From Variovorax sp. Root473 (lineage in GTDB: Bacteria > Pseudomonadota > Gammaproteobacteria > Burkholderiales > Burkholderiaceae_C), in contig NZ_LMEV01000017.1 of assembly GCF_001426505.1 (NCBI RefSeq), forward strand, positions 970,739 to 1,034,738: a stretch of 64,000 nt of DNA. Direction: 5' to 3'. Shown one piece after another: positions 44,251 to 52,817 of the stretch. Within the stretch, counting starts at the first letter, position 1, and each line of letters begins with the position of its first letter. Below the pieces are notes generated by a model. That model ran no database searches. It was not told where the DNA came from and saw only the letters and a program-made list of their open reading frames with translations. The translations under genes were made by a program, and so were the position numbers.

Positions 44251-45507
44251 ATGTCTATCGTAGAAGTCAAAGTCCCCCAGCTTTCCGAATCCGTGGCCGA
44301 GGCCACCATGCTCACCTGGAAGAAGAAGGCTGGCGAAGCCGTCGCCGTTGATGAAATCCTGATCGAGATCGAAACCGACAAGGTCGTGCTCGAAGTGCCG
44401 GCCCCCTCGGCCGGCGTGCTGGTCGAGATCGTTCAGCCCGACGGCGCCACCGTGGTGGCCGAGCAGCTGATCGCCAAGATCGACACCGACGGCAAGGCCG
44501 CCGCCGCAGCGCCTGCTGCTGCAGCTGCACCCGCCGCCGCACCGGCCGCTGTTGCACCCGCAGCGGCAGCCGCCGCCACCGGTGGTTCGAAGTCCGACGT
44601 CGCCATGCCCGCCGCTGCCAAGCTGCTGGCCGACAACAACCTGAAGACCAGCGACGTGGCCGGCACGGGCAAGGATGGCCGCGTGACCAAGGGCGACGTG
44701 CTCGGCGCAGTGGCTGCCGGCGCCAAGCCCGCCGCCGCCATCGCCGCACCGGCTGCCAAGCCTGCGCTGCAACAGGTGGCTGCGCCTGCCGCGCCTGACC
44801 TGGGCGAGCGCCCGGAACAGCGCGTGCCGATGAGCCGCCTGCGCGCCCGCATTGCCGAGCGCCTGATCCAGTCGCAGTCGACCAACGCCATCCTGACCAC
44901 CTTCAACGAAGTGAACATGGCCCCGGTCATGGACCTGCGCAAGAAGTTCCAGGACGCGTTCACCAAGGAACACGGCGTGAAGCTCGGCTTCATGAGCTTC
45001 TTCGTGAAGGCCGCGGTGCACGCGCTGAAGAAGTACCCGGTGCTCAACGCCTCGGTCGACGGCAACGACATCCTGTACCACGGCTACTTCGACATCGGCA
45101 TCGCCGTCGGCTCGCCGCGCGGCCTGGTGGTGCCCATCCTGCGCAACGCCGACCAGATGAGCTTCGCCGACATCGAGAAGAAGATCGCCGAGTACGGCAA
45201 GAAGGCGCAAGACGGCAAGCTGGGCATTGAAGAAATGACCGGCGGCACGTTCTCCATCTCGAACGGCGGCACCTTCGGCTCGATGCTCTCGACCCCGATC
45301 ATCAACCCGCCCCAGTCGGCCATCCTCGGCGTGCACGCCACCAAGGACCGCGCCGTGGTCGAAAACGGCCAGATCGTCGTTCGCCCGATGAACTACCTCG
45401 CCATGAGCTACGACCACCGGATCATCGACGGCCGCGAAGCCGTGCTGGGCCTGGTCGCCATGAAGGAAGCGCTGGAAGATCCGTCGCGCCTGTTGTTCGA
45501 CATCTGA
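44251..45507 (+). CDS. sucB: 2-oxoglutarate dehydrogenase E2, dihydrolipoamide succinyltransferase
   Basis: 418 residues. One lipoyl domain (about 3-77, lipoyl Lys in IETDKVVLEVPAP), an Ala/Pro linker, the peripheral subunit-binding domain (about 110-150, AMPAAAKLLADNNL), and the catalytic core with DHRIIDGREAV. It transfers succinyl groups to CoA and forms the complex core. It starts 54 bases after sucA; the gap has no obvious terminator. Confidence 0.97.
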   Translation: MSIVEVKVPQLSESVAEATMLTWKKKAGEAVAVDEILIEIETDKVVLEVPAPSAGVLVEIVQPDGATVVAEQLIAKIDTDGKAAAAAPAAAAAPAAAPAAVAPAAAAAATGGSKSDVAMPAAAKLLADNNLKTSDVAGTGKDGRVTKGDVLGAVAAGAKPAAAIAAPAAKPALQQVAAPAAPDLGERPEQRVPMSRLRARIAERLIQSQSTNAILTTFNEVNMAPVMDLRKKFQDAFTKEHGVKLGFMSFFVKAAVHALKKYPVLNASVDGNDILYHGYFDIGIAVGSPRGLVVPILRNADQMSFADIEKKIAEYGKKAQDGKLGIEEMTGGTFSISNGGTFGSMLSTPIINPPQSAILGVHATKDRAVVENGQIVVRPMNYLAMSYDHRIIDGREAVLGLVAMKEALEDPSRLLFDI

Positions 45508-45526
45508 TCCGGGGAGCAAGACACAG

Positions 45527-46957
45527 ATGGCAAACAAGCAATTCGACGTCGTCGTCATCGGCGGCGGTCCTGGCGGCTACATCGCGGCGATCCGCGCTGC
45601 GCAGCTCGGCTTCAACGTGGCCTGCATCGACGAGTGGAAGAACGGCAAGGGCGGCCCCGCACCGGGCGGCACCTGCACCAACGTCGGCTGCATCCCCTCG
45701 AAGGCGCTGCTGCAATCGTCGGAGCACTTCGAGCAGGCCGGTCACCACTTTGCGGACCACGGCATCAAGGTCGAAGGCCTTGGCCTGGACATCGACAAGA
45801 TGCTGGCCCGCAAGGACCAGGTCGTGAAGCAGAACAACGACGGCATCCTGTACCTGTTCAAGAAGAACAAGATCAGCTTCTTCCACGGCCGCGGTTCGTT
45901 CGTGAAGGCGGACGACGCCGGCTACGAGATCAAGGTGGCAGGCGCTGCTGAAGAATCGATCAGCGGCAAGCACATCATCGTCGCCACGGGCTCCAACGCC
46001 CGCGCGCTGCCGGGCACGCCGTTCGACGAGGAAAACATCCTCTCGAACGACGGCGCGCTGCGCATCGGCGCGGTGCCCAAGAAGCTGGGCCTGATCGGCT
46101 CGGGCGTCATCGGCCTCGAAATGGGCTCGGTGTGGCGCCGCCTCGGTGCCGAAGTCACGGTGCTCGAAGCGCTGCCGACTTTCCTGGGCGCCGTGGACGA
46201 GCAGATCGCCAAGGAAGCCAAGAAGGCCTTCGACAAGCAGAAGCTCAAGATCGAACTCGGCGTCAAGGTCGGCGAGATCAAGTCGTCGAAGAAGGGCGTG
46301 AGCGTTGCCTGGACCAACGCCAAGGGCGAAGCCCAGACGCTGGAAGTCGACAAGCTGATCGTCTCGATCGGCCGCGTGCCCAACACCATCGGCCTGAACG
46401 CCGAAGCCGTGGGCCTGAAGCTCGACGAACGCGGCGCCATCGCCGTGGACGACGACTGCAAGACCAGCCTGCCCAACGTGTGGGCCATCGGCGACGTGGT
46501 GCGCGGCCCGATGCTGGCGCACAAGGCCGAGGAAGAAGGCGTGGCGGTGGCGGAGCGCATCGCGGGCCAGCATGGCCACGTGAACTTCAATACCGTGCCG
46601 TGGGTGATCTACACCAGCCCCGAGATCGCATGGGTCGGCCAGACCGAGCAACAGCTCAAGGCCGCGGGCCGCGCCTACAAGGCCGGCACCTTCCCGTTCC
46701 TGGCGAACGGCCGCGCACGCGCGCTGGGCGACACGACCGGCATGGTCAAGTTCCTGGCCGACGCCGCCACGGACGAGATCCTGGGCGTGCACATCGTGGG
46801 CCCGCAGGCCAGCGAGCTGATCTCCGAAGCCGTGGTGGCGATGGAGTTCAAGGCCAGCGCCGAAGACATCGCGCGCATCTGCCATGCGCATCCGTCGCTG
46901 TCGGAAGCCACCAAGGAAGCGGCCCTGGCCGTGGACAAGCGCACGCTCAACTTCTGA
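45527..46957 (+). CDS. lpd: Dihydrolipoyl dehydrogenase (E3) of the 2-oxoglutarate complex
   Basis: 476 residues, a plain E3 without lipoyl domain. FAD motif VVVIGGGPGGYIAA, redox pair Cys50/Cys55 in GGTCTNVGCIPSK, NAD motif GLIGSGVIGLEMG, C-terminal CHAHPSLSEA with the catalytic His. It starts 19 bases after sucB with GGGGAG before the ATG. This is the second E3 in the window; the sequence differs clearly from the PDH one, so each complex has a dedicated E3. Confidence 0.97.
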   Translation: MANKQFDVVVIGGGPGGYIAAIRAAQLGFNVACIDEWKNGKGGPAPGGTCTNVGCIPSKALLQSSEHFEQAGHHFADHGIKVEGLGLDIDKMLARKDQVVKQNNDGILYLFKKNKISFFHGRGSFVKADDAGYEIKVAGAAEESISGKHIIVATGSNARALPGTPFDEENILSNDGALRIGAVPKKLGLIGSGVIGLEMGSVWRRLGAEVTVLEALPTFLGAVDEQIAKEAKKAFDKQKLKIELGVKVGEIKSSKKGVSVAWTNAKGEAQTLEVDKLIVSIGRVPNTIGLNAEAVGLKLDERGAIAVDDDCKTSLPNVWAIGDVVRGPMLAHKAEEEGVAVAERIAGQHGHVNFNTVPWVIYTSPEIAWVGQTEQQLKAAGRAYKAGTFPFLANGRARALGDTTGMVKFLADAATDEILGVHIVGPQASELISEAVVAMEFKASAEDIARICHAHPSLSEATKEAALAVDKRTLNF

Positions 46958-46980
46958 TCCCCGGTTCTTGAGCGAACCCG

Positions 46981-47024
46981 GCCCCGATCGACCCTCGCGG
47001 GGCGGTCGGGGCTCTCCATTTTTG
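46981..47024 (+). terminator. Hairpin with T-run between lpd and zapE
   Basis: GCCCCGATCG (46981-46990) pairs, with one G-U wobble, with CGGTCGGGGC (47003-47012), and CTCTCCATTTTT follows. It probably ends the sucA-sucB-lpd transcript, weakly. Confidence 0.55.
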
Positions 47025-47039
47025 AAGCGATCCGATCCC

Positions 47040-48137
47040 TTGAGCGTCAAACAGGCTTACGAAGCGGAACTCGCGGCACGCGGGTTCAAGAGCGATCCCG
47101 CACAGCTCGCGGCCGTCGAGGCGCTCGACCGCTGCGCCACCGAGTGGGGCGAGTACAAGGCGCGGCGCTCCAATGCGCTGAAGAAGCTCATCAACCGGCC
47201 CGAACTGCCGCGCGGCGTCTACATGTACGGCGGCGTGGGGCGCGGCAAGAGCTTCCTGATGGACCTGTTCTTCAACGCCGTGCCGCTGCGGCGCAAGACG
47301 CGCCTGCACTTCCACGAGTTCATGCGCGAGGTGCACCGCGAGCTGCGCGACCTGCAGGGCACCGTGAACCCGCTCGACGAGCTGGGCCTGCGCATCTCCA
47401 AGCGCTACAAGCTGATCTGCTTCGACGAGTTCCATGTCGCGGACATCACCGACGCGATGATCCTGCACCGGCTGCTCGTGGCGCTGTTCGACAACGGCGT
47501 GGGCTTTGTCACCACCTCGAACTTCAAGCCCGACGACCTGTACCCCGGCGGCCTGCACCGCGACCGCATCCTGCCCGCCATTGCGCTGCTCAACCAGAAG
47601 CTCGAAGTGCTGAGCGTGGACAACGGCACCGACTACCGGCGCCGCACGCTGGAGCAGTTGCGCATGTACCTCACGCCGAACGACGCGGCGGCCGAGAAGG
47701 AAATGCGCCACGCTTTCGACAGGCTGGCCGAGACGGCGGACGAAAACCCGATCCTGCACATCGAGCAGCGCGAGATCCGCGCGCGGCGCAAGGCCGGCGG
47801 CGTGGTGTGGTTCGACTTCAAGACCCTGTGCGGCGGGCCGCGCTCGCAGAACGACTACCTGGAGATCGCGAGCCAGTTCCACACCGTGCTGCTGTCCGAC
47901 GTGCCGCACATGCCCGTGCGCATGGCTTCGGAAGCACGCCGTTTCACCTGGCTGGTCGACGTCTTGTACGACCGGCGCTGCAAGCTCATCATGTCGGCCG
48001 AGGTGCCGCCCGAGGCGTTGTACACGGAGGGCCCGCTGGCGCACGAGTTTCCGCGCACGGTGTCCCGGCTCACCGAAATGCAGTCGAGCGAATTCCTCGC
48101 CCTGGAACGCCGCATCGTCGACACCCGACTCACATGA
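47040..48137 (+). CDS. zapE: Cell-division ATPase ZapE (AFG1-like)
   Basis: 365 residues from a TTG at 47040; no ATG exists before the conserved N-terminus (VKQAYEAELAARGF), and the upstream in-frame stretch is the terminator. AFG1/ZapE-family P-loop ATPase with Walker A GGVGRGKSFLMD, Walker B KLICFDEFHVADI and the arginine-finger segment HRDRILPAI. ZapE modulates the FtsZ ring in E. coli. Its stop overlaps the next gene by four bases (ATGA). Confidence 0.9.
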   Translation: MSVKQAYEAELAARGFKSDPAQLAAVEALDRCATEWGEYKARRSNALKKLINRPELPRGVYMYGGVGRGKSFLMDLFFNAVPLRRKTRLHFHEFMREVHRELRDLQGTVNPLDELGLRISKRYKLICFDEFHVADITDAMILHRLLVALFDNGVGFVTTSNFKPDDLYPGGLHRDRILPAIALLNQKLEVLSVDNGTDYRRRTLEQLRMYLTPNDAAAEKEMRHAFDRLAETADENPILHIEQREIRARRKAGGVVWFDFKTLCGGPRSQNDYLEIASQFHTVLLSDVPHMPVRMASEARRFTWLVDVLYDRRCKLIMSAEVPPEALYTEGPLAHEFPRTVSRLTEMQSSEFLALERRIVDTRLT

Positions 48138-48784
48138 AAAAAACCGCTCTTGCCCTGTTCCTGGCCTTGGCCAGCCTGCCGCTGTGGGCTCAGTCCAATG
48201 CGGCGGCGGGCAGCGCCGACCTCGAAGCCGAACGCACCCGCCTGGCCACCGAGCGCGAGGCCATCGAGTCGCGCTACGCGAAGGAGCGCGCGGCCTGCTA
48301 CAAGAAGTTCGCGGTCGAAGACTGCCTGCGCGAAAGCCGCAGCCGCCGTCGCAAGGAAACCGACCACATCAAGCGGCAGGAAACCGCGATCAACGACATC
48401 CAGCGCCAGCGCAGCGGCGCCGCCGAGCTGCAGAAGCTCGACCAGAAGGCCGCTAGCCAGCGCCCGCAGGATTCGCGCGAGCAGCGCGAGAAAGCGCAGG
48501 AAGACCAGAAGGCACGCGAGCAGCGTGCCGCCGACCACGCCGCGAGCCGTGCCGCGACGGCGGCCGATGCGGACGCGCGCCAGCGCCAGTTCGAGAACAA
48601 GCAGAAGGCCCACGCCGACGAGCAGGCCAAGGCGGCGCAGCGCCGCGCCGACGCCCCGGCCGTGAGCACGCGCTTCGAAGAAAAGCAGAAGCGGGCGGCG
48701 GAACACCGTGCCAGCCGCGAGCGCCAGAACGCCGAGCGGACGAAGCCGCGCGGCGCGCCGCTGCCACCGGCACCGGCGCCCTGA
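48134..48784 (+). CDS. Secreted coiled-coil protein, function unknown
   Basis: 216 residues. Signal peptide KKTALALFLALASLPLWAQS with cleavage after Ala-19 or so, then almost continuous charged helix (residues about 28-200; Glu/Arg/Lys/Ala/Gln), with one Cys pair early (about 56 and 64). No domain recognised. It overlaps zapE by four bases, so it is made together with that division ATPase; by context it may have an envelope role, possibly linking division to the periplasm. Convergent with the PP2C gene, 15 bases apart. Confidence 0.7.
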   Translation: MKKTALALFLALASLPLWAQSNAAAGSADLEAERTRLATEREAIESRYAKERAACYKKFAVEDCLRESRSRRRKETDHIKRQETAINDIQRQRSGAAELQKLDQKAASQRPQDSREQREKAQEDQKAREQRAADHAASRAATAADADARQRQFENKQKAHADEQAKAAQRRADAPAVSTRFEEKQKRAAEHRASRERQNAERTKPRGAPLPPAPAP

Positions 48785-48799
48785 AAAAGGAGGGGTTGC

Positions 48800-49570
48800 T
48801 CAGGCCGCCGCAGGCAGCGGGTCGAGCTTGAGCACCGCGATCGAGATGTTGTCGCCCGTGCCGCGCGCGCGCCGCCGGGCTTCTCCCACGAGGATTTCGA
48901 CTGCATCGCGCGGCGGCTGTGCATACAGCACGCTGGCCAGCTCTTCCGGCGAGAAGTAGTGCCACAGGCCGTCGCTGCAGGCCATCAGCAGATCGCCTGG
49001 CTGCAGCCTGGGAATGTGGTGCTGATCGACCGGCGGCGGCGTGGTCGTCATCCCCAGGCAGCCCAGCAGGATGTTGCCCTGCGGATGGATGTTGGCCTCG
49101 GCCTCGCTGATCTGGCCGCGATCTACCAGCGCCTGCACATACGAGTGGTCGCGCGTGCGCTTGACCAGCGCGCCGTCGTTGAAGTGATAGATGCGCGAGT
49201 CGCCCGCATGGATCCAGGCGCAGTCGCCCTTGGGATTCATCAGGAAGGCGGCCAGCGTGCTGTGCGGTTCCTGCTCGCTCGACAGTGCGGTGAGCTTGAT
49301 CACCGTGTGGGCATCGTCGAGCAACTGGCGCAGCACCACGGCAGGGTTGTCGCGTTCGGGGCTGTAGCGGGTGAAGAGCTGGCGCGCGGTCATGAGCACC
49401 TGGTCGGACGCCTTGCGTCCGCCGCTGCGTCCGCCCATGCCGTCGGCGATCACGCCGAGCACGCAGCCCGGCGTGCGCGGATGGCTCATCAACAGCACCT
49501 GGTCCTGCTGGTAGGGGCGATCCCCCTTGTGGAGGCCGGTGGCGGCGGCGAGTCGAAAGCCTTGGGTCAT
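48800..49570 (-). CDS. PP2C-family serine/threonine phosphatase
   Basis: 256 residues from ATG 49570. The metal-binding motifs of bacterial PP2C are all visible: KGDRPYQQDQ, VIADGMGG, HAGDSRIY, ACSDGLWHY and GTGDNISIAV. It dephosphorylates Ser/Thr on target proteins, manganese or magnesium dependent. No kinase gene is adjacent. Divergent from the YdcH-like gene. Confidence 0.93.
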   Translation of the reverse strand: MTQGFRLAAATGLHKGDRPYQQDQVLLMSHPRTPGCVLGVIADGMGGRSGGRKASDQVLMTARQLFTRYSPERDNPAVVLRQLLDDAHTVIKLTALSSEQEPHSTLAAFLMNPKGDCAWIHAGDSRIYHFNDGALVKRTRDHSYVQALVDRGQISEAEANIHPQGNILLGCLGMTTTPPPVDQHHIPRLQPGDLLMACSDGLWHYFSPEELASVLYAQPPRDAVEILVGEARRRARGTGDNISIAVLKLDPLPAAA

Positions 49571-49656
49571 GAGCGCTGGGGCGCCAGAGGCGCGCTTTCT
49601 GTCTTCTCTGGAGTTCGTGTCAGGACGTATTATCGAATGAACACGCGCGGCCCCAT

Positions 49657-49884
49657 GTGGCACGCGCACCCCCACCGTTGGACTCCAATCTTCATTCCCT
49701 TTCCCGTCAGCTGATCGAGCTGCGCATGGCGCATGCCGACCTTGATGCCACCATCGACCACCTCTCGGAAGACGGTGCGCCGCCGGACGAATTGCTGATG
49801 CGCCGCCTGAAAAAACGACGCCTCGCCCTGCGCGATCAGATCGCCCAGCTCGAGAACGCGCTCGACCCGAAAGAGCCGGCGTGA
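49657..49884 (+). CDS. YdcH/DUF465-family small coiled-coil protein
   Basis: 75 residues. The segment from NLHSLSRQLIELRMAHADLD to LKKRRLALRDQIAQLE is the helical-hairpin DUF465 domain. The start is uncertain: GTG 49657 has no clear ribosome-binding site, and TTG 49678 (giving DSNLHSLS) is an alternative. Function unknown in the family. Its TGA overlaps the helicase GTG by four bases (GTGA). Confidence 0.8.
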   Translation: MARAPPPLDSNLHSLSRQLIELRMAHADLDATIDHLSEDGAPPDELLMRRLKKRRLALRDQIAQLENALDPKEPA

Positions 49885-51971
49885 CGTCGCCGCTCGAAGA
49901 CCAGGTGCGCGATGCGTTCGCGCAGGACGGGGTGCTGTCGCAGGCCGCCGAGCAGTTCCGCGAACGCGGCGGCCAGACCGAGATGGCGATGGCCGTGGCC
50001 CGCACCATCTCCGACGGCGGCATGCTCGTGGTCGAGGCGGGCACGGGCGTGGGCAAGACCTTCTCGTACCTCGTGCCCGCGTTGCTGAGCGGCGAACGCG
50101 TGCTGCTGTCGACCGCCACCAAGACCCTGCAGGACCAGCTGTTCGGCCGCGACCTGCCGCGGCTCGTCGAGGCCTTTGCGCTGCCGATCCGCACGGCGCT
50201 GCTGAAAGGGCGCGGCAGCTACCTGTGCCTGCACCGGCTCGATATGGCGCGCCACGACGCCTCGCTGCCCGAGCGCGGCAGCCTGCGCACGCTGGCGAAG
50301 ATCGAGCAGTGGTCGAAAGCCACCCGCACCGGCGACCTCGCCGAACTGCCGGGGCTCGACGAACGCTCGCCGCTGATCCCGCTGATCACCTCCACGCGCG
50401 AGAACTGCCTGGGCGCGCAATGCCCGCAGTTCAAGGCCTGCCATGTCAACCTCGCGCGGCGCGAGGCGCTGGCGGCCGACATCGTGGTCATCAACCACCA
50501 CCTGTTCTTTGCCGACCTTGCGGTGCGCGAGACCGGCATGGCCGAGCTGCTGCCGACCGTGAGCGTCGTCGTGTTCGACGAGGCGCACCAGCTCAACGAA
50601 ACCGGCGTGCAGTTCCTGGGCGCGCAGTTGGGCAGCGGGCAGGCGCTCGATTTCGCGCGCGACATGCTCGGCGCCGGCCTGCAGCATGCACGCGGGCTGG
50701 TCGACTGGCAGCAGCTGGTGGCAGCGGTCGAACGCGCGGCGCGCGAGCTGCGGCTGGTGGTCGGCAAGCAATGGCCGGGTGCCAAGCTGCGCTGGATCGG
50801 CCCCGCCCCCGAGGGCGTGAATGCCGACGCCTGGCAGGGCGCACTCGACGACCTGCAGGACGCCTTCGTGCTGGCCGCCGACGGACTGGACACGGTGAGC
50901 GAAATCTCGCCCGACTTCGTGCGCCTGCAGGAGCGCGCACGTCAGCTTGCCAAGCGCACGGCGCGTTTCGCGCAGCCGTGCGAGCTCGACTCCGTGCGCT
51001 GGGTCGACGTGGGCACGCAGCTGCGCCTGATCGAGTCGCCGCTCGATATCGCCGACGCGATGCGCAAGCGGGTGCTCAAGCTGACCGACGAGCCCGTGGC
51101 GTCCGACTTGCCATACGGGGACGAGGGCGATGACGACGAAGACCCGGGGCACGGCGCCGTCCCCCCGCCACCGCCGGAAGACAGCCGTCGCGCCTGGGTC
51201 TTCACCTCCGCCACGCTGGGCGACGACCCCACACTGCGCTGGTTCACCGAGCCCTGCGGCCTGCGCGACGCCGAAGTGCTGCGCGTGCAAAGCCCGTTCG
51301 ACTACGCCTCGCAGGCTGCGATCTACGTGCCGCGGGCTTTTCCGAAACCCAACGATCCCACGCACAGCCAGCAGGTGGCCAAGCTGGCCGCGCACGGCGC
51401 GGCCGAACTCGGCGGGCGCACGCTGGTGCTGACCACCACGCTGCGCGCGCTGCGTACCATCGGTGACGCGATGCGCCAGCAGTTCGAGCTGCTCCAGACG
51501 GAGGTGCGGCCCGAGGTGCTGGTGCAGGGCGAGCTGCCCAAGCGGGTGCTCATGGACCGCTTCCGCGAGGGCGCGAGCAACGGGCGCGCGGGCTGCGTGC
51601 TGGTCGCGTCGGCGTCGTTCTGGGAAGGCTTCGATGCGCCGGGCGATGCGCTGCAATTCGTGGTGATCGACAAGCTGCCGTTCCCGCCGCCCAACGATCC
51701 GCTGGTGGAGGCCCGCTCGCAGCGGCTCGAAGCGCAGGGGCGCAGTTCGTTCAGCGATTACTCGCTGCCCGAAGCGGCTGTGGCTTTGAAACAGGGGGCG
51801 GGGCGCCTCATTCGCCGTGAAACCGACAGCGGCGTGCTCGCGATCTGCGACACGCGCCTCGTGGCGATGGGCTATGGCCGGCGGTTGCTGGCGGCGCTGC
51901 CGCCGATGCGCCGGCTGGAAACCGAAGCGGATTTCGAGAGCGCGATCGATGCGCTCAGGAAACCCTACTGA
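49881..51971 (+). CDS. dinG: DinG/YoaA-family ATP-dependent DNA helicase
   Basis: 696 residues from GTG 49881, coupled to the preceding gene. XPD-like superfamily 2 helicase with Walker A EAGTGVGKT, DEAH box VVFDEAHQLNE and C-terminal motif GAGRLIRRETDSG. Cysteines in SYLCLH and NCLGAQCPQFKACHV fit the 4Fe-4S domain of DinG/YoaA. It should act 5'-3' in repair or R-loop resolution. DinG and YoaA cannot be separated securely here. Ends 22 bases from the convergent bamD gene. Confidence 0.88.
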   Translation: MTSPLEDQVRDAFAQDGVLSQAAEQFRERGGQTEMAMAVARTISDGGMLVVEAGTGVGKTFSYLVPALLSGERVLLSTATKTLQDQLFGRDLPRLVEAFALPIRTALLKGRGSYLCLHRLDMARHDASLPERGSLRTLAKIEQWSKATRTGDLAELPGLDERSPLIPLITSTRENCLGAQCPQFKACHVNLARREALAADIVVINHHLFFADLAVRETGMAELLPTVSVVVFDEAHQLNETGVQFLGAQLGSGQALDFARDMLGAGLQHARGLVDWQQLVAAVERAARELRLVVGKQWPGAKLRWIGPAPEGVNADAWQGALDDLQDAFVLAADGLDTVSEISPDFVRLQERARQLAKRTARFAQPCELDSVRWVDVGTQLRLIESPLDIADAMRKRVLKLTDEPVASDLPYGDEGDDDEDPGHGAVPPPPPEDSRRAWVFTSATLGDDPTLRWFTEPCGLRDAEVLRVQSPFDYASQAAIYVPRAFPKPNDPTHSQQVAKLAAHGAAELGGRTLVLTTTLRALRTIGDAMRQQFELLQTEVRPEVLVQGELPKRVLMDRFREGASNGRAGCVLVASASFWEGFDAPGDALQFVVIDKLPFPPPNDPLVEARSQRLEAQGRSSFSDYSLPEAAVALKQGAGRLIRRETDSGVLAICDTRLVAMGYGRRLLAALPPMRRLETEADFESAIDALRKPY

Positions 51972-51993
51972 TATCTGCCGGAGGGGCGCTGGA

Positions 51994-52803
51994 TTACCAG
52001 AGCTTCCACCAAGGGTCGGTGCTGCCCTTGAAGCCGTTCGCCAGGTAGGTGCTCTGCGGGTAGTTGGTCGTCAGCACGCGTTGTGCATCGTCGCGCAGGT
52101 CCTTCATGCCGAGTGCGTCGTACGACTTCACCATGATGTACAGGGCTTCTTCGAGCGCCGGCACTTCGCGGTAGTCGGCCAACGCGATCTGTGCCCGGTT
52201 GATCGCCGCGAGATAGGCGCCGCGCGAGTAGTAGTAGCGGGCCACGTGAACCTCGTACTGCGCGAGCGAGTTCACGATGTAGTTCATGCGCTGGCGCGCA
52301 TCGGGCGCATAGCGCGACTCGGGGAAGCGCGTCACGAGTTCGCGGAAGGATTCGAACGATTCCTTGGCGGCCTTCTGATCGCGCTCGGACAGGTCCTGGC
52401 GCGTCAGGAACGCGAACATGCCCAGGTCGTCGTTGAAGTTGATCACGCCCTTCAGATAGAGCGCATAGTCGAACGCCGGGCTGGCCGGGTGCAGCTTCAT
52501 GAAGCGGTCGAGCGTGGCGATGGCGTTGGCCTTTTCGCCGGCCTTGTGCTGTGCATAGGCCTTCTCGAGCTGCGCCTGCTGGGCCAGCGGCGTGCCGGCG
52601 GCACGGCCTTCGAGCTTCTCGTACAGCGGCACCGCCTTGTCGTAGGCACCGGAGCCGACTTCGTCCTTGGCTTCCGAGTAGATGCGATTGGGGCTCCAGT
52701 TCGCGGTCTTGTCTTCCTTGGTGGTGGAACCGCAACCGGCGACGAGAAGGGCCGCCGCGCTGAGCGCGATCCAGGCAGGGACCGATAATTTGGCGCGAAA
52801 CAT
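51994..52803 (-). CDS. bamD: Outer-membrane assembly lipoprotein BamD
   Basis: 269 residues from ATG 52803. Lipobox LLVAGCGS with Cys24, then TPR repeats (WSPNRIYSEAKDEVGSGAYDKAVPLYEKLEGR onward) through about residue 240. BamD is an essential subunit of the BAM complex that folds beta-barrel proteins. Its start codon is 14 bases from the divergent rluD start, a pairing also seen in E. coli (yfiO/rluD). A perfect minus-strand TATAAT (52836-52841) lies inside the rluD coding start and may be its -10. Confidence 0.95.
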   Translation of the reverse strand: MFRAKLSVPAWIALSAAALLVAGCGSTTKEDKTANWSPNRIYSEAKDEVGSGAYDKAVPLYEKLEGRAAGTPLAQQAQLEKAYAQHKAGEKANAIATLDRFMKLHPASPAFDYALYLKGVINFNDDLGMFAFLTRQDLSERDQKAAKESFESFRELVTRFPESRYAPDARQRMNYIVNSLAQYEVHVARYYYSRGAYLAAINRAQIALADYREVPALEEALYIMVKSYDALGMKDLRDDAQRVLTTNYPQSTYLANGFKGSTDPWWKLW

Positions 52804-52817
52804 CACATACGGCTTTC

